From positions 124,001-188,000 of the forward strand of contig NZ_NSGE01000001.1 of the NCBI RefSeq assembly GCF_002294985.1: a stretch of 64,000 nucleotides of DNA, given 5' to 3'. The notes under the pieces are model-generated. The model saw only the letters and a program-made list of their open reading frames with translations, ran no database searches and had not been told where the DNA came from. Source of the DNA: Mesorhizobium sp. WSM3862 (GTDB taxonomy: Bacteria; Pseudomonadota; Alphaproteobacteria; Rhizobiales; Rhizobiaceae). Positions 25,521 through 34,816 of this stretch are shown here, piece by piece. Position 1 is the stretch's first letter. Each line of letters opens with the position of its first letter. The position numbers and the translations under genes are program-made.

Positions 25521-28500
25521 TCAGAGCCGCGAAATCAGGTAGCGCAGCGCGGACCGGCTCGGCATGAAGAAGTAGCCGCCGCCTTTCGTGGTGACGAATT
25601 GCGGCATGTCCCTGAGCACCGTCACCTTTTCCCAGGACGGAATCGAGAATCGGCCGCCGCCGTCGCGCGCGCCGATCGTCGGATCCTTTTCGCCGACAAG
25701 GCCTTGGAACGAGCTCGACGAGACCCAGGTCTGCTGAATGAACTCGTATTGGCGTTCGATGTCGGCGTTGAGGCACATGAAGAGAAGCCCCTTCTCGACC
25801 TTCCCGCTGCGGTCCTTCTTCTCATAGGTGCGGCCGACGCGCAGGATGCGGTGGCGCTTGCCGATCCTGATCTGCGTCTCGCGATCCTCGCCAAGCGAGT
25901 CGCGCGGATTGGAACGGCGTATATGGGAGCCGATCGGACAGCGATGCCCCTGCGGGTCCTCGGCGCCGAGCGCGAAGTCGTTGTCGACGCCACGACCCGG
26001 ACGGCCATCGGGGTTGCGCACCAGCGAACTGCCGTCCTGCCAGCGGCCGAGCATCTTGGCCGCGACCCAGCGCGGCGTGATCGCGTTGTCGCCGGTCTCG
26101 CGCGCAGCCCGCGCGGCGGCGTGCTTGCAGTAGTCATCGAACAACTCGACATGCTGCTCGAACTGGCGAACGACCAGGAACGAGCCGTTGCGGCCGAAAT
26201 CGCGTGGCGGCGGAGGCTGACCGGGGATCTGCCGGTTGCGCCGCACTTGGGACAGGATGCCGGTCCGATCCTGCGCCGCCCGCACGGAGGGCGAGGCTGG
26301 ATAGAACCCATGCTCGTCGCGATAGCCGAACAGGAACTCGCCCGGCGCGACCAGGTGCATCGGCGCGGCACCCTTGTCGGCGCGCGACGTACCCCTGACG
26401 ATCGGCTGCGAGACGCCGTCGGCAAAGCCGAAATGCTCATAGGCGCGGGCGCGCTCCGGCTTGCCGTCGTTGCCGGCATGCGTTTTCCCACCGTCCTTCT
26501 TTGGCTCGCGGTTCACGACAAGCGGCAATTCAGCAGCGATCTTCATCCCCGCGCCTGTCGTCTTTCGCTTCGCGGCCGCAACCTCCCCCTTCAGTACCGC
26601 CGGCTCCGCGGCGTAGCAGATGACGACTGCGTCGACCGGCGCCTCGGCCGAACCCCACTGCCATTTGTCAGGCGCGTCCGGGCCGGTGTGGTCGAGGATG
26701 CGGCTGCGCTCTGGATTGCCCATGCCGTGCCGAAAGGCAGCTGGGAATGTGTCCAGCGGATCGTCGTCGACGCCGCCCTTCAGCCCAAGACGGCGCAAAC
26801 CGTCGGGACCGAAGGCCACCGTCATGGCGCGTCCGGCCGGCACGCCGTCGCCGAAACTGGTCTTGTCGATGACGAAGTCCAGCCACGCTCTGCGTTGCAT
26901 GGCCGGCAGTTCTTCCGGCACCCGGATCGCCAGCATATGCGCGTGGCCAAGCGCGCCGAACGGGCCGAAGAAAATGGATTGGATCTCGCCGGCTTCCAGT
27001 TCTTCCACGGGCGAAGGCGCCGGTTCACGGCCGACGGTTGCAGCCGGCCTTGCCTGCGGCCGCTGCAGCGAGCCGAACAGGCTCACCCAGTTGCGGGCCT
27101 CGCTGCCGGTGGCGGAAGCAATGCCGCGCCGGATCTTCGAGTTGATACGGATGCGCGCGGTGTTGAGATGCGGATAGGCAGAGTACCAGAACAGCGTCGG
27201 CACCTGCTGACGCCGCGCCCAGCGCTTGAAGCGGTCCCCGTCGCGCGCGCCGTCGAGGAAGAGCCAACGCGTGCGCGGGTAGCCTTCCGTGTTGCTCCAT
27301 ACGCCGGTCAGGCCCTCTGAGGCCTTGGCGATGAAGTCCTCGAGATAGCTTTCCCAGCTGCCGCCATAGTTGGAGAAGAACATCAGCTTGTCGGTGCCCG
27401 GCAGCAGCACCCAGCGGGCGAAGTGAATGGTGTTTATGGTGGCGAGGAACCCCGGCTTGAACACTTTCTGCGCCGATATCGAGATTAGGTAGAAGGAAAG
27501 CCTCAGCGCCAGTCGCCGCAAGGTGCCGGCCTTCATCGTCGATATCGCGGTGAGATGGTTTTGCGCGCAGTGGTCCTCATTGGCGAGGATTCTGTCCAGC
27601 GCGCCGAGATCGATCGGCGTGTTCTGCGGCCGGTCCTTGTCCTCGAGGCGCCGCAGGCTGAGGAAGCACAAGCCGATGAACAGCAGGGCTATCGCGAGCA
27701 GCCCCAGCACCGCCAGCAGAAGCGCGGTGCCGGCAATTGCGACGTTGGTGAAGGTGACACCGTGCGGATTGCCGAACACGAGCACATAGGTCATGCGCCA
27801 GCACGCAAGGATGACGATCGCGACGGTGGCGAGCACAGCCGGCGCAAGCAGCGTCGTCGTCAGGGCCCGCCACCAGCGGCACGGAGGCCGCTCCAGCAGG
27901 CTCTCAGCCGGCTCAAAGGCCCAGCCGAACTGTCCTAGCGACTGGGCATGCCGGCGCGCCTCGGTGAGCACAGCAAGGGCGTTGCCAGTACCCGCGCGCG
28001 GCTTTTCGACGATCTCGCGCACGCTGTCGGCGAGCTCTGCCTCGGCCAGGATGCGGCGCACCGAATGGCCAGGCGTTCCGGAAAAAACCAGCCCTGCCGT
28101 GCTGCCGAAGGACGGCGAGATCTCGATGTGATGCTTCTTCAGGAAGTCCTGCAGCGAAGCGTCGTCGGGCAGACCGCATACGGCCCTGAAGATCGGCCGC
28201 AGCCGGTGGCCTATGGCCTGCGTGATGGCACCGATGACATCGTCGGTGCTGCCGTCGCCGGAGATTTCGAGTACGAGCGCGCCGGTTTCGAGGTCCGATT
28301 TCTCGTCCCTGCCGGTGGCGGCGACAGCCAGGCTGGCGAAGTGGACCGTGCCGACATTGTCGAGCGCATCGCCCACCTCGTCGATCGCCGGGTTGCCAAG
28401 TGCGCCGACCTTGTCGCGCACGGCATCCAGCGGCACCGCACGCCTGATCGGGCAAACCACGGTGACCATCGACTGGTCGACCGTGCGGCAAAGCGGCGAG

Positions 28501-29792
28501 CGCTCGAAATCGACCTTGAGGCTGGCCGGATAGGCGCCGACATTGACCATCTTGCCGGCTCTGCCGCGCGCGCGGCGGAGCTTGGGCTTGCTGAACAGGG
28601 CGCGAACGCATTCGCCGATCTGAATGCGGGCGATCTCGGCCCCGATGCACAGATGAATGCCGTGGCCGAACACCATGTAATCGCGATAAGGCCGCGAGGT
28701 GTCGAATTCGTTTGGCCTTTGCACGATTTCCGGATCGAACATGGCGGAAAGCGTCGCCGGCATGACGACCGTTCCGGCCTTCACAAGGCGCTCTCGCCGC
28801 GTGCCTTGGCCGATGACCGCGTCACGGGCGGTGTAGCGCCACGGGCCGACCCAGATCGGCTTGAAGCGCATGGCTTCCAGGATTGCCCTATCGAGTTTGC
28901 CGGTATCGCCCGCTGCAATGGCTGCGTCGACAGCCTGCCTTGCGTCTGACCGCGACAGGATGACGTCCAGGCAGTTGCCGCCGGCAAGCACATTGGTCGG
29001 AACGAAGCCGGCAATCATGCCGAGCATGATCGAATGGATGTCGGGCTGCGATAGGCGCCCTTGATCCATGAGCGCGACAAGGCGCGCCAGCGGCCGTTCG
29101 TCCTTCCCTCCTCTGTCCCTGACCGCGGCAATCGAGCGGTCGATGACCTTGATCAGACGATCGCCGCCGACGATCGCGAGCTGACGTGTCGTTGGGCTCG
29201 CTGTCGGATCGGAAAAGAACAGCGCGCTGAGCGCGATCGACCAGTCGGCGAATTCGGTTTCATCGTCGATCTCGAGGCCGAAATAGTCGCGACAGATGCG
29301 TACCGGAACGATCTTCATCAGCCCGCCGACGGCGTCGAAGTCGGGGCTGGCCCGGGTCATGATGTCGCGCGAATGACGCTCGGCGATCGGCCTGACGGCG
29401 GCTTCGACTTCCGCCGGCGGAAAGGCGCTCAGCACGGCCGATTTCATTTGCCGGTAGGCGGCCCCGTCCTGCATGCCGAGGATGAAGTTCGATCCCCTGG
29501 CCAGTTCTGCCATTTCCGGCCCGTACGGTGTCTCGAACTCGTCGCCGCGCTCCAAAATGTCGCGCACATCGACGCCTTTGGTGACAAGCAGGAAATTGCC
29601 GAAGGCCAGGTTCGGCCAGAAGCGGCGCAGCAGCGCCAGCAGCCAGCGCGGGTCGTTGAAAAGGAAGCCGGCGATACGGGACGCAAGCCCCTTGGCGCGG
29701 AGCCGGTCGATATCGAAGGGCGGCATTTCGGCGACAGGGCGCTGGCTCTTCTGGGCAGCGCGGACAGCAGCGAAATACTTCAACTTGATCAT
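25521..29792 (-). CDS. Cytochrome P450 - transmembrane - DyP-type peroxidase fusion protein
   Basis: A single uninterrupted 1423-residue protein (numbering below counts from the in-frame GTG/ATG nine codons upstream at 29819; ATG 29792 with GGGGGG ahead is preferred). Residues 35-445: cytochrome P450, with ExxR at 315-318 (EAMR) and haem-ligand loop FGHGIHLCIG, Cys391. The I-helix reads AGFVPTN (270-276) instead of AGx(D/E)T. Residues 448-605: soluble domain with VHFAS at 492-496. Residues 653-683 and 690-722: two membrane helices. Residues 790-900: second soluble domain with IHFAR at 798-802. Residues 940-1432: DyP peroxidase, with GFADG (1131-1135) and the proximal haem histidine in PIGSHIRRSNPR (His1299). 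An even number of helices and no signal peptide put both haem domains in the cytoplasm. Substrate unknown; fungal Ppo proteins combine a different peroxidase with a P450. Confidence 0.9.
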   Translation of the reverse strand: MIKLKYFAAVRAAQKSQRPVAEMPPFDIDRLRAKGLASRIAGFLFNDPRWLLALLRRFWPNLAFGNFLLVTKGVDVRDILERGDEFETPYGPEMAELARGSNFILGMQDGAAYRQMKSAVLSAFPPAEVEAAVRPIAERHSRDIMTRASPDFDAVGGLMKIVPVRICRDYFGLEIDDETEFADWSIALSALFFSDPTASPTTRQLAIVGGDRLIKVIDRSIAAVRDRGGKDERPLARLVALMDQGRLSQPDIHSIMLGMIAGFVPTNVLAGGNCLDVILSRSDARQAVDAAIAAGDTGKLDRAILEAMRFKPIWVGPWRYTARDAVIGQGTRRERLVKAGTVVMPATLSAMFDPEIVQRPNEFDTSRPYRDYMVFGHGIHLCIGAEIARIQIGECVRALFSKPKLRRARGRAGKMVNVGAYPASLKVDFERSPLCRTVDQSMVTVVCPIRRAVPLDAVRDKVGALGNPAIDEVGDALDNVGTVHFASLAVAATGRDEKSDLETGALVLEISGDGSTDDVIGAITQAIGHRLRPIFRAVCGLPDDASLQDFLKKHHIEISPSFGSTAGLVFSGTPGHSVRRILAEAELADSVREIVEKPRAGTGNALAVLTEARRHAQSLGQFGWAFEPAESLLERPPCRWWRALTTTLLAPAVLATVAIVILACWRMTYVLVFGNPHGVTFTNVAIAGTALLLAVLGLLAIALLFIGLCFLSLRRLEDKDRPQNTPIDLGALDRILANEDHCAQNHLTAISTMKAGTLRRLALRLSFYLISISAQKVFKPGFLATINTIHFARWVLLPGTDKLMFFSNYGGSWESYLEDFIAKASEGLTGVWSNTEGYPRTRWLFLDGARDGDRFKRWARRQQVPTLFWYSAYPHLNTARIRINSKIRRGIASATGSEARNWVSLFGSLQRPQARPAATVGREPAPSPVEELEAGEIQSIFFGPFGALGHAHMLAIRVPEELPAMQRRAWLDFVIDKTSFGDGVPAGRAMTVAFGPDGLRRLGLKGGVDDDPLDTFPAAFRHGMGNPERSRILDHTGPDAPDKWQWGSAEAPVDAVVICYAAEPAVLKGEVAAAKRKTTGAGMKIAAELPLVVNREPKKDGGKTHAGNDGKPERARAYEHFGFADGVSQPIVRGTSRADKGAAPMHLVAPGEFLFGYRDEHGFYPASPSVRAAQDRTGILSQVRRNRQIPGQPPPPRDFGRNGSFLVVRQFEQHVELFDDYCKHAAARAARETGDNAITPRWVAAKMLGRWQDGSSLVRNPDGRPGRGVDNDFALGAEDPQGHRCPIGSHIRRSNPRDSLGEDRETQIRIGKRHRILRVGRTYEKKDRSGKVEKGLLFMCLNADIERQYEFIQQTWVSSSSFQGLVGEKDPTIGARDGGGRFSIPSWEKVTVLRDMPQFVTTKGGGYFFMPSRSALRYLISRL

Positions 29793-29911
29793 GCGCGTTC
29801 GAGCCCCCCGGCTGTCCACGTCACTGCGATGCCGGCTATTGTCTGGCCTAGGTTTGGTTCGGTCCGGCGTATGTGATTTTTTTCACAATCATCGGTGTTC
29901 GGTTCCAGCAA

Positions 29912-31696
29912 TCATGCGATGGACTTGGTCTGGCCGAAATTGGCGATCAGGAAGTTGTTCTTCGCAGGATCGACGAACGGTATCCAGCGAATCCGCTGCT
30001 CGGAAAAATCGGGATGCCTGGTTGCCAGAATGGCGCGTTCGCGTTCGGCCTCCTCAAGACGGCCGCTCCGCATCAAGGCGCCGATTTTGAGGAACCTGGC
30101 GTAGAAATAGCCCGGCGAAAGGTTGAGCGAGCGATCGGCAACCGCAATTGCCGCCGGCCAGTCCTCGACCAAACAGTATGCGGCAGCCAGCTCGCCCAGA
30201 TTGTGAAAGCGGTAGAGGTCGAACGGGCTCAGCCGCTCGGTATCCAGGAAGAACGGGATCGCGCCGGCGGCATCGCCAAGCAGCAGCCGCGCGCTGCCCA
30301 TTGCCGAGCGGGCGAAGGCAAAGCTCGGATTGATGTGGATCGCCTCGGCCAGATGCTCCGCCGCCGATGCCGGCTGGCCGCGCATGATGTCGGCCGCCCC
30401 GAGATAGGCGTGCGGCCGCGCGTCGAGGCTGTCCATCAACAGCGACTTGCGCGCAAATTCTTCGACCTTGGCCAGGTCGTCGCTGTCGCCGAAGCGCAGC
30501 CATGCCCGCCAGAAATACCACCATGCCAGCTCGTTCAGCACGGCGCTGGAATTCGGATCTTCCTGGTAAGCCTTCTCGAAGAATTCGAGCGCGATCTCGG
30601 TGTCTTTGCGCGTGCGCCTGTTCATGTGCCAGCGGCCCCGCCGCACCAGCTGCCAGGTCTCGAGGCTTTCCCACGGCACCTGGAAGGTGCGCACCTGCTC
30701 GGCTCGGTCGACCTCCTTGTCGAGGATCGAAACGATCTCGCTGCCGATCTGGTCGCGCAGGCTGAAGATGTCGATGAGGTCACGGTCGAAGCGCTGCGAC
30801 CAGACCAGGCGCCCGTTCGACGTGTCGGTCAGCGAGGCGTTGAGGCGTATCTGCCCGCTGTGGCGCGCCAGCGTGCCGCCGACGATGTAGCGCGCGCCAA
30901 GCGCATTGCCGATGAGTCTGGTTCCGAGCTGGTCGTCGCGAAACTGGAAGCTGGAGCCCTTCGCGATCACCGAGAGCCAGCGGGTGTTGGACAGGCCGTA
31001 GATGATGTCTTCCGCAATGCCGTCGGCCATGTAGCCGACGTCAGGCTCGCCTCCGTTGCTGCCGTGAAACGGCAGCACCGCGATTGCCGGCGGGCCCTTC
31101 GATGCGAGTCTGTCATGGACGGGAGCGGTAGGGATGGCGGCCAGGGGCGCAGCCATCGCCGCGCCGTTGCCGCCGCGTCCGGCGATCAGCACACGTACAG
31201 GCAGGGCGATGTTCTTGAGCATGAACTCGCCAAGATCGGTGAAAACCGCCGCCGTCTTGTCCTTTACGTGGTGCCAGGTCGTCTCTGAGATAGCTAGACC
31301 GTCATGCGGAGCGAATTCCTGGAGGCGCGCGGCAATGTTGACGTCGTCGCCATAGAGGCGGCCCTCGCGGACGATGACGTCTCCGGTGTTGATCCCGGCC
31401 CGGAACGGCATGCGCATCTCATCCGCGGCCGAGGCATTGAGCGCCATGATCCGGTCCTGGAAATCGAACGCCGCGCGCAAGGCTTCGATTGGATTGCCGA
31501 ATTCGGCCATGATGCTGTCGCCGGCAACGCCAAACGTGCGGCCGCCAAAGGCGCCGCAGCTGTCGGTGATGATATCGCGCCTTTCCTCGAAGGCCGCGAC
31601 GGCGCGCTCGTCGTCGATGCCCATCAGCCGCGAAAAACCAACGGCGTCGATAGAAATGATTGTCGCAAGCTGACGGGTATAGTTCCGTTCAGCCAT
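29912..31696 (-). CDS. Class III adenylate/guanylate cyclase with TPR repeats
   Basis: A 594-residue soluble protein. The N-terminal cyclase domain (residues 8-175) keeps the catalytic set: first metal Asp17 in IISIDAVGFSRLM, second metal Asp60 in GVAGDSIMAEFG, transition-state Asn120 and Arg124 in GDDVNIAARLQ. A TolB/FlgO-like middle domain (about 205-345; AIAVLPFHGSNGGE, GYMADGIAEDII, YIVGGTLARHSGQIRL) follows, and the C-terminus has TPR-like helices (EALEFFEKAYQEDPNSS type, PASAAEHLAEAIHINPS). The product, cAMP or cGMP, cannot be decided from sequence. ATG 31696 (MAERNYTRQLATI) is the start; extension to 31756 is unsupported. The gene ends 119 bases before the P450-DyP start on the same strand. 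Confidence 0.9.
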   Translation of the reverse strand: MAERNYTRQLATIISIDAVGFSRLMGIDDERAVAAFEERRDIITDSCGAFGGRTFGVAGDSIMAEFGNPIEALRAAFDFQDRIMALNASAADEMRMPFRAGINTGDVIVREGRLYGDDVNIAARLQEFAPHDGLAISETTWHHVKDKTAAVFTDLGEFMLKNIALPVRVLIAGRGGNGAAMAAPLAAIPTAPVHDRLASKGPPAIAVLPFHGSNGGEPDVGYMADGIAEDIIYGLSNTRWLSVIAKGSSFQFRDDQLGTRLIGNALGARYIVGGTLARHSGQIRLNASLTDTSNGRLVWSQRFDRDLIDIFSLRDQIGSEIVSILDKEVDRAEQVRTFQVPWESLETWQLVRRGRWHMNRRTRKDTEIALEFFEKAYQEDPNSSAVLNELAWWYFWRAWLRFGDSDDLAKVEEFARKSLLMDSLDARPHAYLGAADIMRGQPASAAEHLAEAIHINPSFAFARSAMGSARLLLGDAAGAIPFFLDTERLSPFDLYRFHNLGELAAAYCLVEDWPAAIAVADRSLNLSPGYFYARFLKIGALMRSGRLEEAERERAILATRHPDFSEQRIRWIPFVDPAKNNFLIANFGQTKSIA

Positions 31697-32107
31697 GGTT
31701 GAGCCCCCGGTCCCTGTTTTCGGTCCAGAACAGGCGACTTCCGCTCCCAAAAACACTTCGCCGTTTGCCGATGGAAGATCCCCGGCAGGCTCGGCGCGCC
31801 GTTGCCACCCTGTTGGTCCGGGACTCTAACAGGGTCTGGCCAAAAGCTCTACCACGAACAGCTAATGGAAGGCGGTTTCGGCGCAAGGCATGGTTAGTCG
31901 TTCGTTATCTGAAGTCCGATGTTGCAGAAACCTCCTTACTTACTGGATTCACGCCGTTTTACTTATTTAAGCTTTCGCGAATAGAGGTCGCGCCGGCCGT
32001 GACGAACCAACTGTGGAGCAAGGCGTTGCACGCCGGTGGCGGAACCAACAGGCCAGGATTCGAGTTGTCAGCGCGTTCATGCCACCACGAGAGATTGAGG
32101 GGCAGTC
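31697..32107. other. Divergent intergenic region, no gene seen
   Basis: About 410 bases between the cyclase gene and the small exported-protein gene. It contains an 8-base inverted repeat, ACCCTGTT (31807-31814) and AACAGGGT (31828-31835), and an AT-richer patch around 31930-31980 that could carry promoters. No open frame with protein character was found. Confidence 0.5.
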
Positions 32108-32365
32108 ATGCGCGCTGTTCTTTTGGCAAGCGGTATCGCGTTTTTCCTTGTCGGCGGGTCGGCTTTCGCGGCCGAAGCGCAAGCGCTGCCGCCGCAAAAT
32201 GCCAAGAAGCTCTCGGAAATCCTGACCAAGGTCGAGAAGCGGAGCGACTTCCAATATATCAAGGAGGTCGGCTGGAGCAGCGACGGCTATACCGTCACCT
32301 ATTACACGACCGACAAGGCCAAGGTCGAAATCACCTACGATCCGGTCACCGGCGAACCGAAGTAA
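32108..32365 (+). CDS. Small exported protein, PepSY-like
   Basis: An 85-residue protein with a signal peptide (LLASGIAFFLVGGSAFAAEA). The mature 60 residues have the pattern LSEILTKVEKRSDFQYIKEVGWSSDGYTVTYYTTD followed by KVEITYDPVTGEPK, which resembles the PepSY fold, a small domain found in periplasmic inhibitors and sensor proteins. The ending V-[DE]-x-x-G-E is typical of such proteins. A Shine-Dalgarno-like GAGGGG precedes the ATG. No function can be assigned. Confidence 0.75.
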   Translation: MRAVLLASGIAFFLVGGSAFAAEAQALPPQNAKKLSEILTKVEKRSDFQYIKEVGWSSDGYTVTYYTTDKAKVEITYDPVTGEPK

Positions 32366-32479
32366 CGCCTGATACGGCCGCCCGCAGCTGGGCCGGCGCC
32401 TCCCTATCCGAGACTTGCGTCGATGCACGTTTGATGGCTGACTGCGCGCCATGATTGCGGGCACGGGGGTGCATTGGCA

Positions 32480-32950
32480 ATGGTTGGCTACGTTCTAAAG
32501 CGCATCCTGATGGTGCTCGCCGGCTATCTGATCGCGGTGCTCGTCGGATTGGTCGCGTTGGTCGCGATCTATGCAGCGCTGAGCTCGCTGCCCAACGCCC
32601 CAAGCTATTTCGAGCTGATGCAGTTCACGCCCGTCGCCGTGCTGGTCGTGCCGCCGCTTGGCATGTTCGTCTATTTCCTGACGATCGTGGCGACCGGCAT
32701 GCCGACTCTGATCTTTGCGCTTATTGCCGAGGTCTTCTCGTTGCGGAGCTTCTGGCTGCATATGCTGTTCGGCGGCGTGGTTGCGGCTGCCGGTTTCATG
32801 CTGCTCTCGCCGGACGCGCCGCACGATCCGGAACGCTGGGCCGACCTTGGCATCATCGTCGCGGCCGGGCTGGTGGCCGGTTTCGTTTATTGGCTCATTG
32901 CCGGACGCGACGCCGGTTTCAGGCGCCCGCTCATCGAGCGCTTAGGTTGA
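32480..32950 (+). CDS. Integral membrane protein, unknown function
   Basis: A 156-residue protein with four clear hydrophobic helices (about residues 7-34, 48-72, 88-108, 122-142), short polar loops and a basic C-terminus (GRDAGFRRPLIERLG). The start MVGYVLKRILM (32480) is chosen; an ATG two codons upstream (32474) is equally possible. Its last bases overlap the convergent L,D-transpeptidase gene by 9 bases. No family was recognised. Confidence 0.7.
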   Translation: MVGYVLKRILMVLAGYLIAVLVGLVALVAIYAALSSLPNAPSYFELMQFTPVAVLVVPPLGMFVYFLTIVATGMPTLIFALIAEVFSLRSFWLHMLFGGVVAAAGFMLLSPDAPHDPERWADLGIIVAAGLVAGFVYWLIAGRDAGFRRPLIERLG

Positions 32951-34816
32951 CGGTGCGCGCACCGCTTCGGTCGCATCCAGCGCCTGCATCAGCTTCGAAT
33001 CGCGATCGTAGACGTCGTCGAAATATTCGACCTTGCCGGACATGTCCGGCCAAGCAGTGAAATAGGCGACATAGACCGGGATGACGCGCGTGACATTCTC
33101 GGTCGAATGACCGTGCTTCAGCTTCTCGGCGATGTCGTCGACCGAGGTGCCGAGCACAGCGGCCGCCATGCCGCGCGGATCCTGCAGGCGTATGCAGCCA
33201 TGGCTCAGCGCGCGCATATCGCGCCCGAAGAACGACTTCTGCGGCGTGTCGTGCATGTAGATGGCGTGCTTGTTGGGGAAGAGGATCTTCAACTCGCCAA
33301 GCGCATTGGCCTCGCTCGGCTGCTGGCGCACGCTGAACGGGATTTTGGCACCGTAGGCGCCCCAGTCCACCGCCGCGGAGGGAACTCGCCTGCCGCTGGA
33401 ATCCGTCACCTCATAGCCGGCGCGGTCCAGATAGCCCGGATCGCTGCGCAGCCTCGGCAGCATCTCGTTGACGATGATCGACTGCGGCACGCCCCAATAG
33501 GGGTGGAAGTCGACCTGCTTGATCTGGTTGTAGAAAAATGCGGTCTGGTTGGTGACCTTGCCGATGACCACGCGGGTCTTCAGCTTCTCCTCGCCATTGT
33601 CGATGTAGCTTGCGGTGAAGGCCGGCTGGTTGATGAAGACGCGCGGGCTGCCAAGATCGGAGGGGAGCCAGCGCAGCTCTTCAAGCGCCGCCATGACCTT
33701 CTCGACCTTGTCGGCCTTGGACGTTCCGGCGAGCGAGGCGACGGTGCGCGGGCCGATGACGCCGTCGCCCTTCATGCCGGCCCGCTTCTGCACCGCCTTG
33801 ATCACCGGCACCAGGTCAGGATCGTAAAGGTCGCTTTTGCCGAGCCGGGCGAGGGTCTCGCCAAAGTCACCGCCCATCTCGTCATCGAGGTTGCGCGCGA
33901 TCAAAGTCAAAAGCTTGGGCAGTTCCGGGCTGCTTTCACCGGGCTTCAGGAGCAGCTTCGGATCGACGACGATCTCGTTCTCCTCGCTTGCCTGGAGCGA
34001 CTCCAACTCGACGCGCAGCGCCTGATATTCAGGGTTCTGCGGGTGCCGCGATTCGAGATAGGTGCGCACCTCTTGCGTGTGCGCCAGCGTCTTCAGTACG
34101 CCTTCGAGATCGAGCGGCTTGGCCGGAAAATCGTAATAGCCGGTCATGCGGTTCGGATCGACTCGGCCGCTCTGGGCGTCATGGGCGTAGCGCAGCACGC
34201 GCGCCGATAGCGCCATCTCGAAGCGGACCAGTTCCTTGGCCCGCGCTTCGGGCAAGGCGGCATTCGTGGCCGCCGCAGGAACATCGACGGAATAATCGGC
34301 AGGCGTCAGGCCGTAGCTCGCGGCTTCGCCAAGCACCCGCACGGCATCCTGCGCCCTGCTGTTGGGTGCATCCCCTGTCACCCAGATGAAATCCGGATTG
34401 GCCGAATAGTAGGCGATGAGCGCCTTGGCGATATCGGGCTCGGCAAAGAGTTCATAGTCGCTCAGGCCTGCCATCGCGTCGCGGAACGCGCTTCCGGTCA
34501 CGGAGGGCACAAAGGCGGCGTCTTGCGCGGTCGCGGGCGGCGGAGCGGGCAGCAGCGACTTGAAGTCGACGCGCACAAGCTTGTCGGCCCTGTAGGTATT
34601 GTAGGTTGGGCTGCTGATCCTGACGCTACCGCCTGTGCCAGGCTGCACCTTGCGCGGCTTCGGCGGCGGCGGAAATTCTCCTTGGGAATTGTGCCGGATG
34701 CCGCCGCCGAACAGCATGTCGAACAGCCCCTGCGCGCTCGCCGGCTGCTGGCCGAAGGCAAGTGCCGTCGCGATCGCGATCGGCATGACGGCCATTTTGT
34801 TCCCGAGGATTTTCAT
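32942..34816 (-). CDS. L,D-transpeptidase (YcbB/LdtD-like) with peptidoglycan-binding domain
   Basis: A 624-residue periplasmic enzyme that makes 3-3 crosslinks in peptidoglycan or attaches proteins to it. After a signal peptide (residues 1-28) and a proline-rich linker comes a scaffold domain (about 110-310), then a peptidoglycan-binding segment (DLVPVIKAVQKRAGMKGDGVIGPRT-type, near 345), then the YkuD catalytic domain. The active site is SHGCIRLQDP with nucleophile Cys541 and the upstream histidine in KHAIYMHDTPQ. Domain order and length match the large YcbB group rather than the short ErfK group. The gene stands alone, convergent with the membrane-protein gene. Confidence 0.92.
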   Translation of the reverse strand: MKILGNKMAVMPIAIATALAFGQQPASAQGLFDMLFGGGIRHNSQGEFPPPPKPRKVQPGTGGSVRISSPTYNTYRADKLVRVDFKSLLPAPPPATAQDAAFVPSVTGSAFRDAMAGLSDYELFAEPDIAKALIAYYSANPDFIWVTGDAPNSRAQDAVRVLGEAASYGLTPADYSVDVPAAATNAALPEARAKELVRFEMALSARVLRYAHDAQSGRVDPNRMTGYYDFPAKPLDLEGVLKTLAHTQEVRTYLESRHPQNPEYQALRVELESLQASEENEIVVDPKLLLKPGESSPELPKLLTLIARNLDDEMGGDFGETLARLGKSDLYDPDLVPVIKAVQKRAGMKGDGVIGPRTVASLAGTSKADKVEKVMAALEELRWLPSDLGSPRVFINQPAFTASYIDNGEEKLKTRVVIGKVTNQTAFFYNQIKQVDFHPYWGVPQSIIVNEMLPRLRSDPGYLDRAGYEVTDSSGRRVPSAAVDWGAYGAKIPFSVRQQPSEANALGELKILFPNKHAIYMHDTPQKSFFGRDMRALSHGCIRLQDPRGMAAAVLGTSVDDIAEKLKHGHSTENVTRVIPVYVAYFTAWPDMSGKVEYFDDVYDRDSKLMQALDATEAVRAPST

